NCBI RefSeq assembly: GCF_003265705.1
Contig: NW_020312775.1
Location: 3,260,800-3,324,799, forward strand
Reading direction: 5' to 3'
DNA length: 64,000 bases
Source of the DNA: Callorhinus ursinus
Taxonomy: Eukaryota; Chordata; Mammalia; Carnivora; Otariidae
Below, piece after piece: positions 10,061 to 19,483 of this stretch. Each line of letters starts with the position of its first letter. Position 1 is the stretch's first letter. A model generated the notes under the pieces. That model saw nothing but the letters and a program-made list of their open reading frames with translations, was not told where the DNA came from and made no database searches. The translations under genes and the position numbers were made by a program.

Positions 10061-11670
10061 GTACATATGTACATAATGTACACTGAGGCCAGGTGTTTCA
10101 TATATGCATGTGCATACATAGATACTCAAAGGTTTCATACATGCAAATGTTCCTTACATATATAGTATTTGAGAGCTTCTGCTCTGATCTGTGCTTGTGC
10201 CAATTTTCTTAACCAATGCACTAGTGTTGTAATTTGGAGTGGAGGAAATACGATAGGCAGAAGAACACATGCTGTCTGCAAAGCAGGCAGCTGTGACTCA
10301 GGTCAACCCAATTATTGTCATGCAGGAAAGTCAGACCAATTTTTTTTTTTTTAAATCTGCTTTTCCAGGAGAAACCAGGTATCTGAATTCTTATGGGAAG
10401 TTTCCCAATTGTTAAATGTTTAATATGATGTGAGTGTATGTGTGTGTGTGTATGCATGCACAAACCAAACCAAGCCAAACAGAATTTTTGGTTGGATTTG
10501 GCTCAAGGGCAGCTAATGTGAGACCTCCGATCTTTCTTTACTAGCTCCACTCAGTCCTGGTAATTATATAAATATATAAGTAAACTTTATTTATTTATAT
10601 AAATAAATATATATGTGTGTATATGTATGTATGTATGTATGTATTATTCGTGTGTGTTCTTGGCCTCATATTTACATTTACTTTTATGGTGTTGTATATG
10701 TCAATATGACCTCTTTAAACATTGACTCTGTCTCCTTAAGTCAACCAATAGTTTGTCAAAAGCAGGGATAACATCCTTTATTTCAACTCTGCTTTACTTA
10801 CAATGAGCATATCATAAGGAAGGTGGAGGGTTGACTTATGCTAGGGCAATAGATGCCATTCATGGTACTTGTGTTTTAGTGATCATGACCTATATAGCTC
10901 AGCCTTAAAATATATTTCACAACTACTTATGAAGAGGAAGATAGTCAATATATTATATATTTACTTGTTTCCCTATGCTACATATATTTATGCATACAGA
11001 TCTTTCTTGCATTATTCTCTTTTCATTTCTGCAGCACAGTATATGCTGTGTATTATACAAATGTTTCCCCATGCTTACTTTTCAAGTGGTTTCTCAGAGC
11101 AGATGTTCCCCCAAGTGTACTTTCTTTCTCTTTTACTAACATTTCTTTCTATACAAACAACAGATTGCTTTTCAGCTGTCCTTTAGATTTAAGGAGAAAA
11201 AAAAAATTCACCACTACAGATGTTTGCTTCTCTCTACCCACCCCAAGATTTTCAGCAAAAATTTATAAAGAAATATGCATCCTTCCTCCTCTTTTTTTCC
11301 CCTGCCTCCTAAATGTCATATTATAGAGTTTGACTTTCAAATTTTTTCCATAGAGTTATCCTCTTTGGATTTTATGAAAAAAATTGCCTTCTTAGAGTAT
11401 TAGCATTAGGTGAAAATGTTGTATTCAGAGACTCATGAACAAAACTCGCTTGTCTAAGTATCAATGAAATATAATAGAATATTTTTACATTCTCTAAAAT
11501 TAAAAGGGGATAATTCAGAGAATTTTCTTTATCTAAAGTTAATCCTTTTGATCATTATCAGGGGAGCTTCTGGGACTAAGAATAAAAATAAAGGCATCAA
11601 ATACTGGACTTCACATACCTACTATATATTGTAATAATAATTACACAATGCGGTTATGTATTATCTTACT
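10061..11670. other. Unique stretch with short simple repeats
   Basis: No gene recognised. It contains short ACATAATGTACAT-type direct repeats (10052-10085), a T-run at about 10340-10352, a TG tract (10427-10455) and a TATG-rich tract (10612-10650). Open frames here, for instance at 10869-11186, look like chance: low-complexity hydrophobic translations without homology signals I can recognise. Confidence 0.5.
10612..10650. repeat. (TATG)n-rich microsatellite
   Basis: ATATGTGTGTATATGTATG followed by repeated TATG units. A short, probably polymorphic, tetranucleotide tract beside an AT-rich palindromic stretch at 10565-10610. Confidence 0.8.
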
Positions 11671-11679
11671 AGATCTTAC

Positions 11680-11860
11680 ATTTGAATAGTATTTTGCAGT
11701 TTACAACGCATTTTTACTTACACTATCCATTTATTCCTCACACAAGCTAACATAGGTTGTATTTTTATCAGTTTTACAGTTAAAGGCTGAGAAATGATTT
11801 ATCCAAGCTCACACAGGCAACAAGCTGAGGTGCCGACACTCCAACCTAAATTCAGTTTTT
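11680..11860 (-). mobile_element. MIR SINE (antisense)
   Basis: Antisense MIR signature: CCATTTATTCCTCACACAAGC, GTTTTACAGTTAAAGGCTGAG, TCCAAGCTCACACAGGCAACAAG. These match the conserved core of the mammalian-wide tRNA-derived SINE. Diverged, as expected for its age. Confidence 0.75.
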
Positions 11861-11930
11861 TTTTTTTTTTGAACTGGACTACCCTGCTTCTCTGCCACTG
11901 CTATAATGACTTTCAAAGTAAATCCAATTG

Positions 11931-12445
11931 CATTTTTAAGTTTTGTTGAAATATATTTCAAGTAAAATATACTTCATCTACCTAAAGGATGCAATTTAAT
12001 GCTTGTAAGTATTCACAGAGTTGTGCAACCAGCACTAAAATCTAATTTTAGAACATTTTCATCACCCCCAAAAGAAACATCATTCCCATTTGCAGTCACT
12101 CCCCACTCTCCCTCACTCCAGAACCTGGGAACTACAAATCTACCTTCTATCTTTATGGATTTGCCTCTTTTGGACATTTCATTTAATCCAGTTATACAAT
12201 ATGTGATCTTTTATGTTTGGCTCTTTTCACTTAGCATAATGTTTTTAAGGTTCATCTATGTTGTAGCATGTACTTCATTCCTTTTTATGGCTGAATAATA
12301 TTTTTTGTATGAAAAATACAATGTGTGGATAGTAAAACTGTTGTTTATCTATCCATTAGTTGATGAATACTTGTGGGTTTTCTTTTTTTCACTTTCTGGT
12401 TATTGAAAATAATACTGCTAAGAATATTCAATTGCTTTTTCACAC
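11931..12445 (-). mobile_element. Ancient LINE-1 3'UTR (antisense)
   Basis: Antisense L1M 3' text: GAGTTGTGCAACCAGCAC, AGAACATTTTCATCACCCCC, TATGGATTTGCCTCTTTTGG, CACTTAGCATAATG, and TTTTTATGGCTGAATAATA. A non-coding remnant. Confidence 0.8.
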
Positions 12446-12559
12446 GTAATATATCACCAGCATTTTTAATTGGTGAGTCTGTCCAAAAGCCCACAGAGGA
12501 GTACATCTGTGGCCCTTTTGGGTATCTGAAAAAAAAGTTGAGTAGGGCTGGAAGCCCAG

Positions 12560-12825
12560 AATAATGATTTTGAAGCAGAGAGTAGTGAAAGTTGAGGTTA
12601 GAGTTTTAGGAAAGTGTCAGATCCAGGGAAGCCATAGAGATAATTTTAAGGATTTTATATTTTTTCTGAAGAGCACATGAAAGCCATTGAAGAGTTTTAA
12701 TCAGGCTGGCAAAGTGATTTGTTTGTAACTGTAGGAAGACCACTCTGTTTATATTGTGGAGAAAAGACTGGAGGTAAGGCAAGAGAATTTATCAGGAGTA
12801 TATTTCAGCAATACCTTTGGAAAAA
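12560..12825 (+). repeat. Ancient interspersed repeat, family not identified
   Basis: TGAAAGCCATTGAAGAGTTTT, AATCAGGCTGGCAAAGTGAT and GAAGACCACTCTG follow a pattern I associate with an old mammalian repeat whose consensus contains ...GATCACTCTGGCTGCTG.... The same pattern recurs at about 60,390-60,940. I cannot name the family reliably. Confidence 0.4.
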
Positions 12826-12827
12826 TC

Positions 12828-13987
12828 AAATCTGAGGGAAGAGTTAAGGTGATGGAGTAGTAGGGGAACTTAATATCATCTGGTGCCTGGAATTCAGCTA
12901 GATAGTTATCAAATCATTCCAAACATCTGCAAAATCAATCAGAGATCTGAGAAAAGAATTGCTGCAATTCTACAAATAGACAAGTGACCACTTTTTGCAG
13001 AGACGAGAATCCAGGGTGGTATATTAGAAGATATATCCAGAAACAGAGAGGCGGGAAGCTAACTTAAGGAGGCTACCAGAAAGCATTATAAAGAGCAGAA
13101 TGGAAACTCAGAACTTTTAGCAGTCTGCTACTGTTGGGGATGTCCCTGGCTTAAAGATGCACAGGTGGCAAACTGGGGTGGAATCCCAGGTGGGACAGCA
13201 TGGTCTCAGGATTCCCAGGGTCACAAAAAAAGCAAGGGTGCCTGAGTGCTGCAGAGTTCCCAAGCATTGGAACACAGAAGCTGGCTGAAAACAGTGAGTC
13301 TAGGCACTGGCTTTCTGCTTAGTGTTGCCATAAACTGAAAACTGCTGCAGTCTGGCAACTGCTCTCTAGGCAGGGACTCAGGGCGAGACACACCTCCATC
13401 CTCTGGGAGGGATGGCACAGGTCCATGCCACAGGAGTCCGTGAAGTTTGGAGACTGGAAACTAGGTCATGTACCTAAGATAAAAATGCTCAGTCACAGTC
13501 TGGGTAAAGACAGAATTAGGATGGAAACCAGGGAGACAAAAGTGATTGACTGCTTTTTTTGTGAGGACTCACTGAAGAGTGGTGTGTGTGAACTTTTAGC
13601 TCATTTTAGACATTGGGGCACCACCATTTATATCTCCCCCATCAGTGTTGGAAGCTTTAAGGTAGCAAAACAGTGCCACATAGTGCAATCCAGAAGAACT
13701 TACTTACACTGAGCCCGGCCCCCTGACAAGGGGGGTGCAATTCCTGTGCAAAGATAGCTGATAATCACTGCAACAGGTCCCTCCTCCAGAAGACCAGCAG
13801 GAACAACCAGCTAATAAGTTTACCGATCATAGAGAACTGCAAAAACATCAGCTTTTGGGGAAAACAGTGTATAGAATTTATGAGGTTTTATTTTTGTGTG
13901 TGTTTCTTTGTTTACTTTTTATTCTTTAGTTTTTCAGTTTTATTTTTTCAGCTATTTTCATATTTTATCAATTTTAAATTCTTTTTT
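12828..13987 (+). mobile_element. LINE-1 5'UTR fragment, no ORFs
   Basis: It parallels the 5'UTR of the full-length L1 at 17,114-18,390: both have GGAGTAGTAGG-type heads, ATCAAATCATTCCAAACATC, GAAACTCAGAACTTTTAG-type text, and GACCAGCAGGAACAACC near the end. The sequence then becomes T-rich and stops at the SINE starting at 13,988; no ORF1 follows. L1 copies normally lose the 5' end, so a 5'UTR-only copy is unusual. It is either a prematurely polyadenylated transcript or a later deletion product. Open frames in it (e.g. 13,425-13,712) are not genes. Confidence 0.8.
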
Positions 13988-14183
13988 AATTTTTTTTAAA
14001 GATTTTATTTATTTATTTGACACAGAGAGAGAGCACAAGCAGGCAGAGAGGCAGGCAGAGGGAGAGGGAGAAGCAGGCTCCCCGTTGAGCAGGGAGCCCG
14101 ACGCGGGGCTCGATCCCAGGACCCTGGGATCATGACCTGAGCCGAAGGCAGCCGCTTAACCAACTGAACCACCCAGGTGCCCC
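13988..14183 (-). mobile_element. CAN-SINE (antisense)
   Basis: Antisense copy: TTTAAAGATTTTATTTATTT tail, GAGAGAGAGCACAAGCAGG, GAGAAGCAGGCTCCCCG, ATCATGACCTGAGCCGAAGG, ending CCACCCAGGTGCCCC. It is little diverged and lies exactly where the L1 5'UTR fragment stops. Confidence 0.93.
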
Positions 14184-14231
14184 TATAAATCATATGTGTA
14201 TAAGAAAAAAGCTTGTAACCAGTAAATAAAA

Positions 14232-14281
14232 GTGGCTTTCCTTTAATGAGCTCTTACTTTGCAAGTACTGTGCTACATACA
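14232..14281 (-). mobile_element. MIR SINE, part 1 (antisense)
   Basis: AATGAGCTCTTACTTTGCAAG and TACTGTGCTACATAC fit the antisense tail-side of MIR (gagcacttactatgtgccaggcactgtgct). The rest resumes at 15,190 beyond an LTR insertion. Confidence 0.55.
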
Positions 14282-14421
14282 TGTATTAGTTTCTTAGGGC
14301 TGCCATAACAAAGTACTTCAAACTTGGTGGCTTAAAACAATAAAAAATTATTATTTTACAGTTCTGGAGGCCAGAAGTCTAAAATCAAGGTGTTGACAGG
14401 GGCATGCTCCCTTTGAAGTTG

Positions 14422-14629
14422 TTTCTTTTCTTTTCTTTAAGATTTTTATTTATTTATTTGACAGAGAGAGGGAGAGAGAGAGAGCACAAGCAGGGGAAGC
14501 AGGAGAGGGAGAAGCAGGCTCCCTACTGAGCAGGTAACTCAATGTGGGGCTTGATCCCAGGACCTTGGAATCATGACCTGAGCCAAAAACAGACACTCAA
14601 CCAACTAAGCTATCCAGGCGCTCCCCCAC
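14422..14629 (-). mobile_element. CAN-SINE (antisense) inside the MLT1 LTR
   Basis: TTTAAGATTTTTATTTATTT tail, GAGAAGCAGGCTCCCTACTG, and head ending in CTATCCAGGCGCTCCCC. The flanks CTTTGAAGTTG (14,411-14,421) and CTTTGAAGTTT (14,630-14,640) give an 11-bp target duplication with one mismatch. Confidence 0.93.
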
Positions 14630-14791
14630 CTTTGAAGTTTCTAGGTTAAAAACCTTCCTTGCTTCTTCTACCTTCTGGTTGTTATTGACAATCCTTGCCA
14701 TTCCTTGCCTTGCAGATGCATCACTCCAATCTCTACCTTCTGTCTTCTGAAGGCTTTTTCCACTGTGTGTCTGAGACTGTCTAAATTTCCC

Positions 14792-14997
14792 ATTTTTTAA
14801 AGATTTTATTTATGTATTTGTCAGAGAGAGAGAGAGAATGTGTGAGCACAAGCAGTTGGAGCAGCAGGCAGAGGGAGATGGAGAAGCGGGCTCCCCACAG
14901 AGCAGGGAGCCCAAAGCAGGGCTCGATCCCAGGACCTTGGGATCATGACCTGAGCTGAAGGCAGATGCTTAACTAACTGAACCACCCAGGTGTCCCC
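14792..14997 (-). mobile_element. CAN-SINE (antisense) inside the MLT1 LTR
   Basis: AAAGATTTTATTTATGTATT tail, GAGCAGGGAGCCCAAAGC, head end ACCACCCAGGTGTCCCC. AAATTTCCC flanks both sides (14,783-14,791 and 14,998-15,006). Confidence 0.93.
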
Positions 14998-15189
14998 AAA
15001 TTTCCCTCTTTTAAAAAAGAGCTTCCATCATATTGGATTTAGTGACCACTCTTAATCCAGTATGACCTCACCTTAACTTAATTACATCAGCAAAAGTACT
15101 ATTTCCAAAGAAGGTCACATTCAGAGATTCCAAGTGGACATGAATTTTTAATTTAAGGAGATACTATTCAACCCAGTAGAAGATACTGA

Positions 15190-15350
15190 AACCATTATTT
15201 CACCCAATTCTGTTAATTCTGCAAGGTGGGTATTAGTATATTTGTCTTAAAACTAAAGAAATTAAAGTTCAGAGTGATTTGATAAGGTCACACTACTTAT
15301 AACTATATTCTAGTTTACAGCTGACTGGATTACAAAACCTTTTCACTCTG
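15190..15350 (-). mobile_element. MIR SINE, part 2 (antisense)
   Basis: AATTCTGCAAGGTGGGTATTAG, CTAAAGAAATTAAAGTTCAG and GATAAGGTCACACTACTT follow the antisense MIR core. With 14,232-14,281 it suggests that the MLT1 LTR landed in an older MIR. Confidence 0.6.
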
Positions 15351-15490
15351 CCATTATGATGCTTGTACAACCTTGTATGAATACAAGAAATTTTGAAACA
15401 TCTTATCTCCTTGAAATTGTAGTAGTGTTTATTTGTTTGGAAGACTCTTACTATGATATAACATGATAATTACTAAAATTATGTATTTTT

Positions 15491-15685
15491 ATTTTTTTTA
15501 AGATTTTATTTCTTTATTTGACACAGAGACATAGTGAGAGAAGGAACACAAGCAGGGGGAGTGGGAGAAGGAGAAGCAGGCCTCCCGCTGAGCAGGGAGC
15601 CCAATGCAGGGCTTGATCCCCGGACCCTGGGATCATGACCTGAGCCGAAGGCAGATGTTTAACAACTGAGCCACCCAGGTGCCCC
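15491..15685 (-). mobile_element. CAN-SINE (antisense), perfect 17-bp TSD
   Basis: Antisense copy ending GAGCCACCCAGGTGCCCC. TAAAATTATGTATTTTT occurs intact on both sides (15,474-15,490 and 15,686-15,702). Confidence 0.96.
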
Positions 15686-15702
15686 TAAAATTATGTATTT
15701 TT

Positions 15703-16227
15703 AAAGTATTAATATATATTGAAAAATTGTCCTGCATAATGGTTTACATTAATTTACACTTTATCTAACAATGTATTATTATAATTTAGTTTTTTGCCTT
15801 TACCAAAATGTTTGGTCAAAAATAATTCCAGGTTTTTACATTATTTTATGTTTATTTGAGTATTAGTAAAGCTAAATATTTTGAAAATGTTTGCTGAACA
15901 TCCATGTTTCTGATTTTGTGAATTGTCTGCTTATATATTTAATATATTATAATATTGGGGTATTGTATTTTATCACTGGTTTATAAAAATTGTTTATATA
16001 TGTATGCCATCAATCCTGTATCTTAGATGTTGCAACTAATTTTTTCATGTTTATGATTTTATTTTATATTTGCTAATTTTAAAAATATTTAAATTATAAT
16101 GCATTCAAATAATTATTTATATTTATTAATTCTGCATTTTGTCTCTTGCTTAAGAAAACCTTCCCTACTTCAAAATTATAAATATTTTCTTCTTGTACTT
16201 ATATATTTTAATGCTTGCATTTACTCT
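15703..16227. other. AT-rich unresolved stretch
   Basis: Very AT-rich. Some text (TTTATATATGTATGCCATCAATC, CTTGCTTAAGAAAACCTTCC) could be a decayed antisense L1, but I cannot support an assignment. No gene seen. Confidence 0.4.
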
Positions 16228-16242
16228 AATTCATATGAGATT

Positions 16243-16425
16243 GGGGCGCCTGGGTGGCTCAGATGGTTAAGCATCTGCTTTCGGCTCATGTCATGATCCC
16301 GGAGTCCTGGGATCAAGTCCTGCATCGGGCTCCCTGCTCCTTGGGACCCTGCTTCTCCCTCTGCCTCTCTCTCTCTCTGTCTCTCTCTGTCTCTCATGAA
16401 TAAATAAATAAAATCTTTAAAAAAA
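16243..16425 (+). mobile_element. CAN-SINE, perfect 15-bp TSD
   Basis: Head GGGGCGCCTGGGTGGCTCAG, TC-rich middle, AAATAAATAAAATCTTTAAA tail. AATTCATATGAGATT flanks it exactly (16,228-16,242 and 16,426-16,440). Confidence 0.96.
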
Positions 16426-16756
16426 AATTCATATGAGATTTTTTTTTAATTTAAGGAATGAGGTGAGCTTCAAGATTTTGGATGGATTATCAATTTCCCA
16501 ATAATTAAATGACTCATTTTTTCGTTAATAAGAAATGCTACCCTTATTTTATACTAAATCTAGTTATGCATAAATTTGCTTTTGTACATTCTGAATTGTT
16601 TAGAACCAGTATGATATTATATGAAATATGGTAGTTATATAATAATTTCAGTATCTTATATATTCAGGTTTACATCGATTACTCATTTTTCCCTCAGAAT
16701 TACCTTTTCTATTTTTATTATTTTATTTTTTATAGGTTAAGTGTTGAATAACATTG

Positions 16757-17113
16757 TTAGAAATACAAGGAACCCAGAAGAGCCAGAATAATCTTGAAAA
16801 AGAAAATAAAGTTGGAGGACTCACTATTCCCAATTTCAAAACTTATTGAAAAGCTATAGTAATCAAGACAGTGTGACACTAACATAAGAACAGATATATA
16901 GACCAAATGAATAAAATTCAGAATCCAGAAACAAATCCATATATCTATGGCAAAACAATTTTCAACACAAGGGTCAAGATCATTCAATGAGGAAAGAATA
17001 ATGTTTACAAAAATGGTGTTGAACCAACTGGGTATCCACATGTAAAATGATGAAGGTGGACTCCTGCCTCACACCATATGCAAAAACTTAAAGTGGCTCA
17101 AAGACCTAAATCT
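16757..17113 (+). mobile_element. Ancient LINE-1 (L1M) ORF2 3' part, left segment
   Basis: Plus-strand ORF2 remnant: AAGTTGGAGGACTCACTATT, ATTCCCAATTTCAAAACTTA, ATGGTGTTGAACCAACTGG, CTCAAAGACCTAAATCT. It stops at 17,113 where a younger L1 inserted, and continues at 23,375. Confidence 0.88.
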
Positions 17114-17353
17114 GGTAGCTAGGAGAAGTTAAAATGGAAGAGTAGTAGGAGGACCTTATGCTTGCCTCATCCCTTGAACACAGCTAGACAATGATCAAAT
17201 CATTCCAAACATCCAGGAAATCGATCCAAGGACTGAGAGAAAAAAAATGCAAAATAGTGGGAGAAAAGAAGCCAAACTGTAGAAGGTAGTTGTGGGGAGA
17301 AGAAGAATACCAGGTGCAGAAGGGAGGGAGCCTTGATCATGGAGAAAGGAGAA

Positions 17354-17390
<37 letters not shown>

Positions 17391-18390
17391 CATAAAGCAG
17401 CACACAGGTGGTTGCACAAGAAAAACACTTCTCCAAAATCATTGACTGGGAAAATGAGAGGAGCTGATTATTACAGGTTTCTATAAGCAGCAGAAATGAA
17501 AGTCTGAAGTTTTAGAAGTTTGCACCATTTCCAGGGTCAAGCCTGGCAGGTATAACAGTGCTCCTGTGCAGAAGGAAGGCAGAGGCCCAGAAACAGACAG
17601 AATACTCTGAGGATCCCTGGGTTGTGCTGAGAGAGACAGTTCCCCTTCTTGGAGTGCATTTAGGAGAAGCTACACTGCCTCTGAGGGGACAAAAGAGCTG
17701 GCAGGTGCCACTGAGCTGCCTATTCATTAGCATACAGGCAGAGATACCTGCTGAGGGCAGCTAACTTGGATGCTGGCTTTTTGTTACCCTTTACTATAAA
17801 TTCCAAGCCTGTATTAGCTAAAGACTTGATATAATATCTGTGGCTTAAAGATGAGTATTAATTCTGTCTTCAATATTGGTAATATAAAGTTTTCATTGAG
17901 TGGAGAAATGGAATAAAATATTTTTAATGGGGAAAAAAAAAACCCACAGGAGCACTGCACCACTGGGCCTGCAGATGGTTCAGACACAGACAGAGAGAAG
18001 GCAGGGATCTGATGGAAACCTGAGTCACAAGAGGGGAAATTGTTTGCTCTTTTGTGAGGGCTTCCTGAACGGTGGCAGGCAACCCTCTTTGAGGAAAAGA
18101 GTGGGCTGATGCCATTTACCCCTACCATCAGGACAGATGTACTTTAGTGAGTGCCTCAGTGCACAAGGTGGAAGCTTGAGCTGCTTATACCAGCCCTGCC
18201 CGACCCCTGCACTTGCAGGTAACTTTTTTGAGAGGCAGAGAAGCAGCAGGCTCCTCCCCCAGAAAACCAGCCAAAAGCCCTTGCATGCACCAGGTCTACT
18301 GATCATAGAGTGCTGTAAAGCTTCAGCCCTAGTGGCAATAAGATCCAGCACAGGCTTTCTTAACACACAGAAAACAGACACCTAGACAAA

Positions 18391-19290
18391 ATGGCAAGAT
18401 GGAGGAATTCATCCCATAAGAAAAAACAAGAAGAGGTCATAGCCAGGGATCTAATCAAAATAGATATAAATAATATGACTAAACTAGAATTTAAAACAAC
18501 AGTCATAAGAATACTACCTGGGCTTAAGAAAAGCACTGAAGAAACCAGAGGAACCCTTAATGCAGAGATAAAAGACCTAAAATCTCATTAGGCTAAAATT
18601 TTTTAAAAAGCTATAACCAAGACACAAAACTGACTGTATGTAATGACTACAAGGATGGAAGAAGGAGAGGAATGAATAAGTAATATAGAATATAAAATTA
18701 TGGAAAATAATGAAGCTGAAAAGAAGAGGGAAAGAAAAATATTGGATCACAAATGTAGATTCAGAAAACTCAGCGATTCCATAAAGCATAATAACATTTG
18801 TATCATAGGAGTCCCAGAAGAAGAAGAGAGGGAAAAGGGGGGCAGAATGTTTATTTGAGGAAATTATAGCTGAAGACTTACCTCATCTGGGGAAAGAAAC
18901 AGACATCCAAATCCAGGAAGCACAGAGAACTCCCATCAAAATCAACAAAAGCTGGCCAACACCAACAAATATAGTAAAATGTGCAAAATACAGAGATAAG
19001 GAAAGATTCCTGAAAGCAGCATGGGAAAAGAAATCCCTAACCTACAGAGGAAGACAAATCAGGTTAGCAGCAGCTCTCTCCACAGAAACCTGGCAAGCCA
19101 GATGTGAATGGTCTGCTATATTCAACTTGTGGAAAGAAGAAAATCTGCAACCAAGAATATTTTATCCAGCAGGGCTATCAGTCAGAATAGAAGGAGAGAT
19201 AGAGTTTTCCAGACAAACAAAAACTAAAGGAGTTTGTGACCACTAAACCAGTGCTACAAGAAATACCAAAGAGAATTATTTGAATGGGAA
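18391..19290 (+). pseudogene. L1 ORF1 remnant (RNA-binding ORF1p)
   Basis: ORF1p is the L1 RNA-binding chaperone: an N-terminal coiled coil, then RRM and C-terminal domains. Here an ATG at 18,391 opens a 66-residue frame beginning MARWRNSSHKKKQEEV and containing LEFKTTVIRILPGLKKS, but a TAG at 18,589-18,591 ends it. Past this break the RRM/CTD region is still readable in other frames (18,895-19,250), e.g. IQIQEAQRTPIKINKSWPT, KERFLKAAWEKKSLTYRGRQ and LSTETWQARCEW. The copy is therefore broken early and frameshifted again near its end. Confidence 0.85.
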
Positions 19291-19364
19291 AGAAAGAACA
19301 AAAGCAACAAAGACTAGGAAGGAATAAAGAAAAACTCCAAAAACAATGACTTTAAGGGTAATAA

Positions 19365-19448
19365 AATGGTCTTAAATTCATATCTATCAATAATCACTCT
19401 GAATCACTCTAAATGCTCCAATCAAAAGACATAGGTTATCAGAATGGA

Positions 19449-19483
<35 letters not shown>

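Larger units (their letters stand above)
14282..15182 (-). mobile_element. MLT1-type MaLR LTR (antisense), split by two SINEs
   Basis: Antisense LTR signatures: TGTATTAGTTTCTTAGGGCT, GGTGGCTTAAAACAAT, CAGTTCTGGAGGCCAGAAG, CATCACTCCAATCTCT, CCAGTATGACCTCACCTTAA, CCAAAGAAGGTCACATTCAG. These are the MLT1A/B-like ERVL-MaLR LTR elements. Two antisense SINEs (14,422-14,629 and 14,792-14,997) interrupt it, so about 500 bp is LTR. No internal sequence is present. Confidence 0.85.

Noticed and set aside
13425..13712. 95-codon open frame starting MPQESVKFGDWKLG
   Set aside because: It lies within an L1 5'UTR fragment and has a homologue in the non-coding leader of the full-length L1; not a host gene.
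18025..18381. 118-codon minus-strand open frame
   Set aside because: It is antisense in the L1 5'UTR. An antisense-promoter ORF0-like product is conceivable in principle, but nothing in the sequence supports it here.
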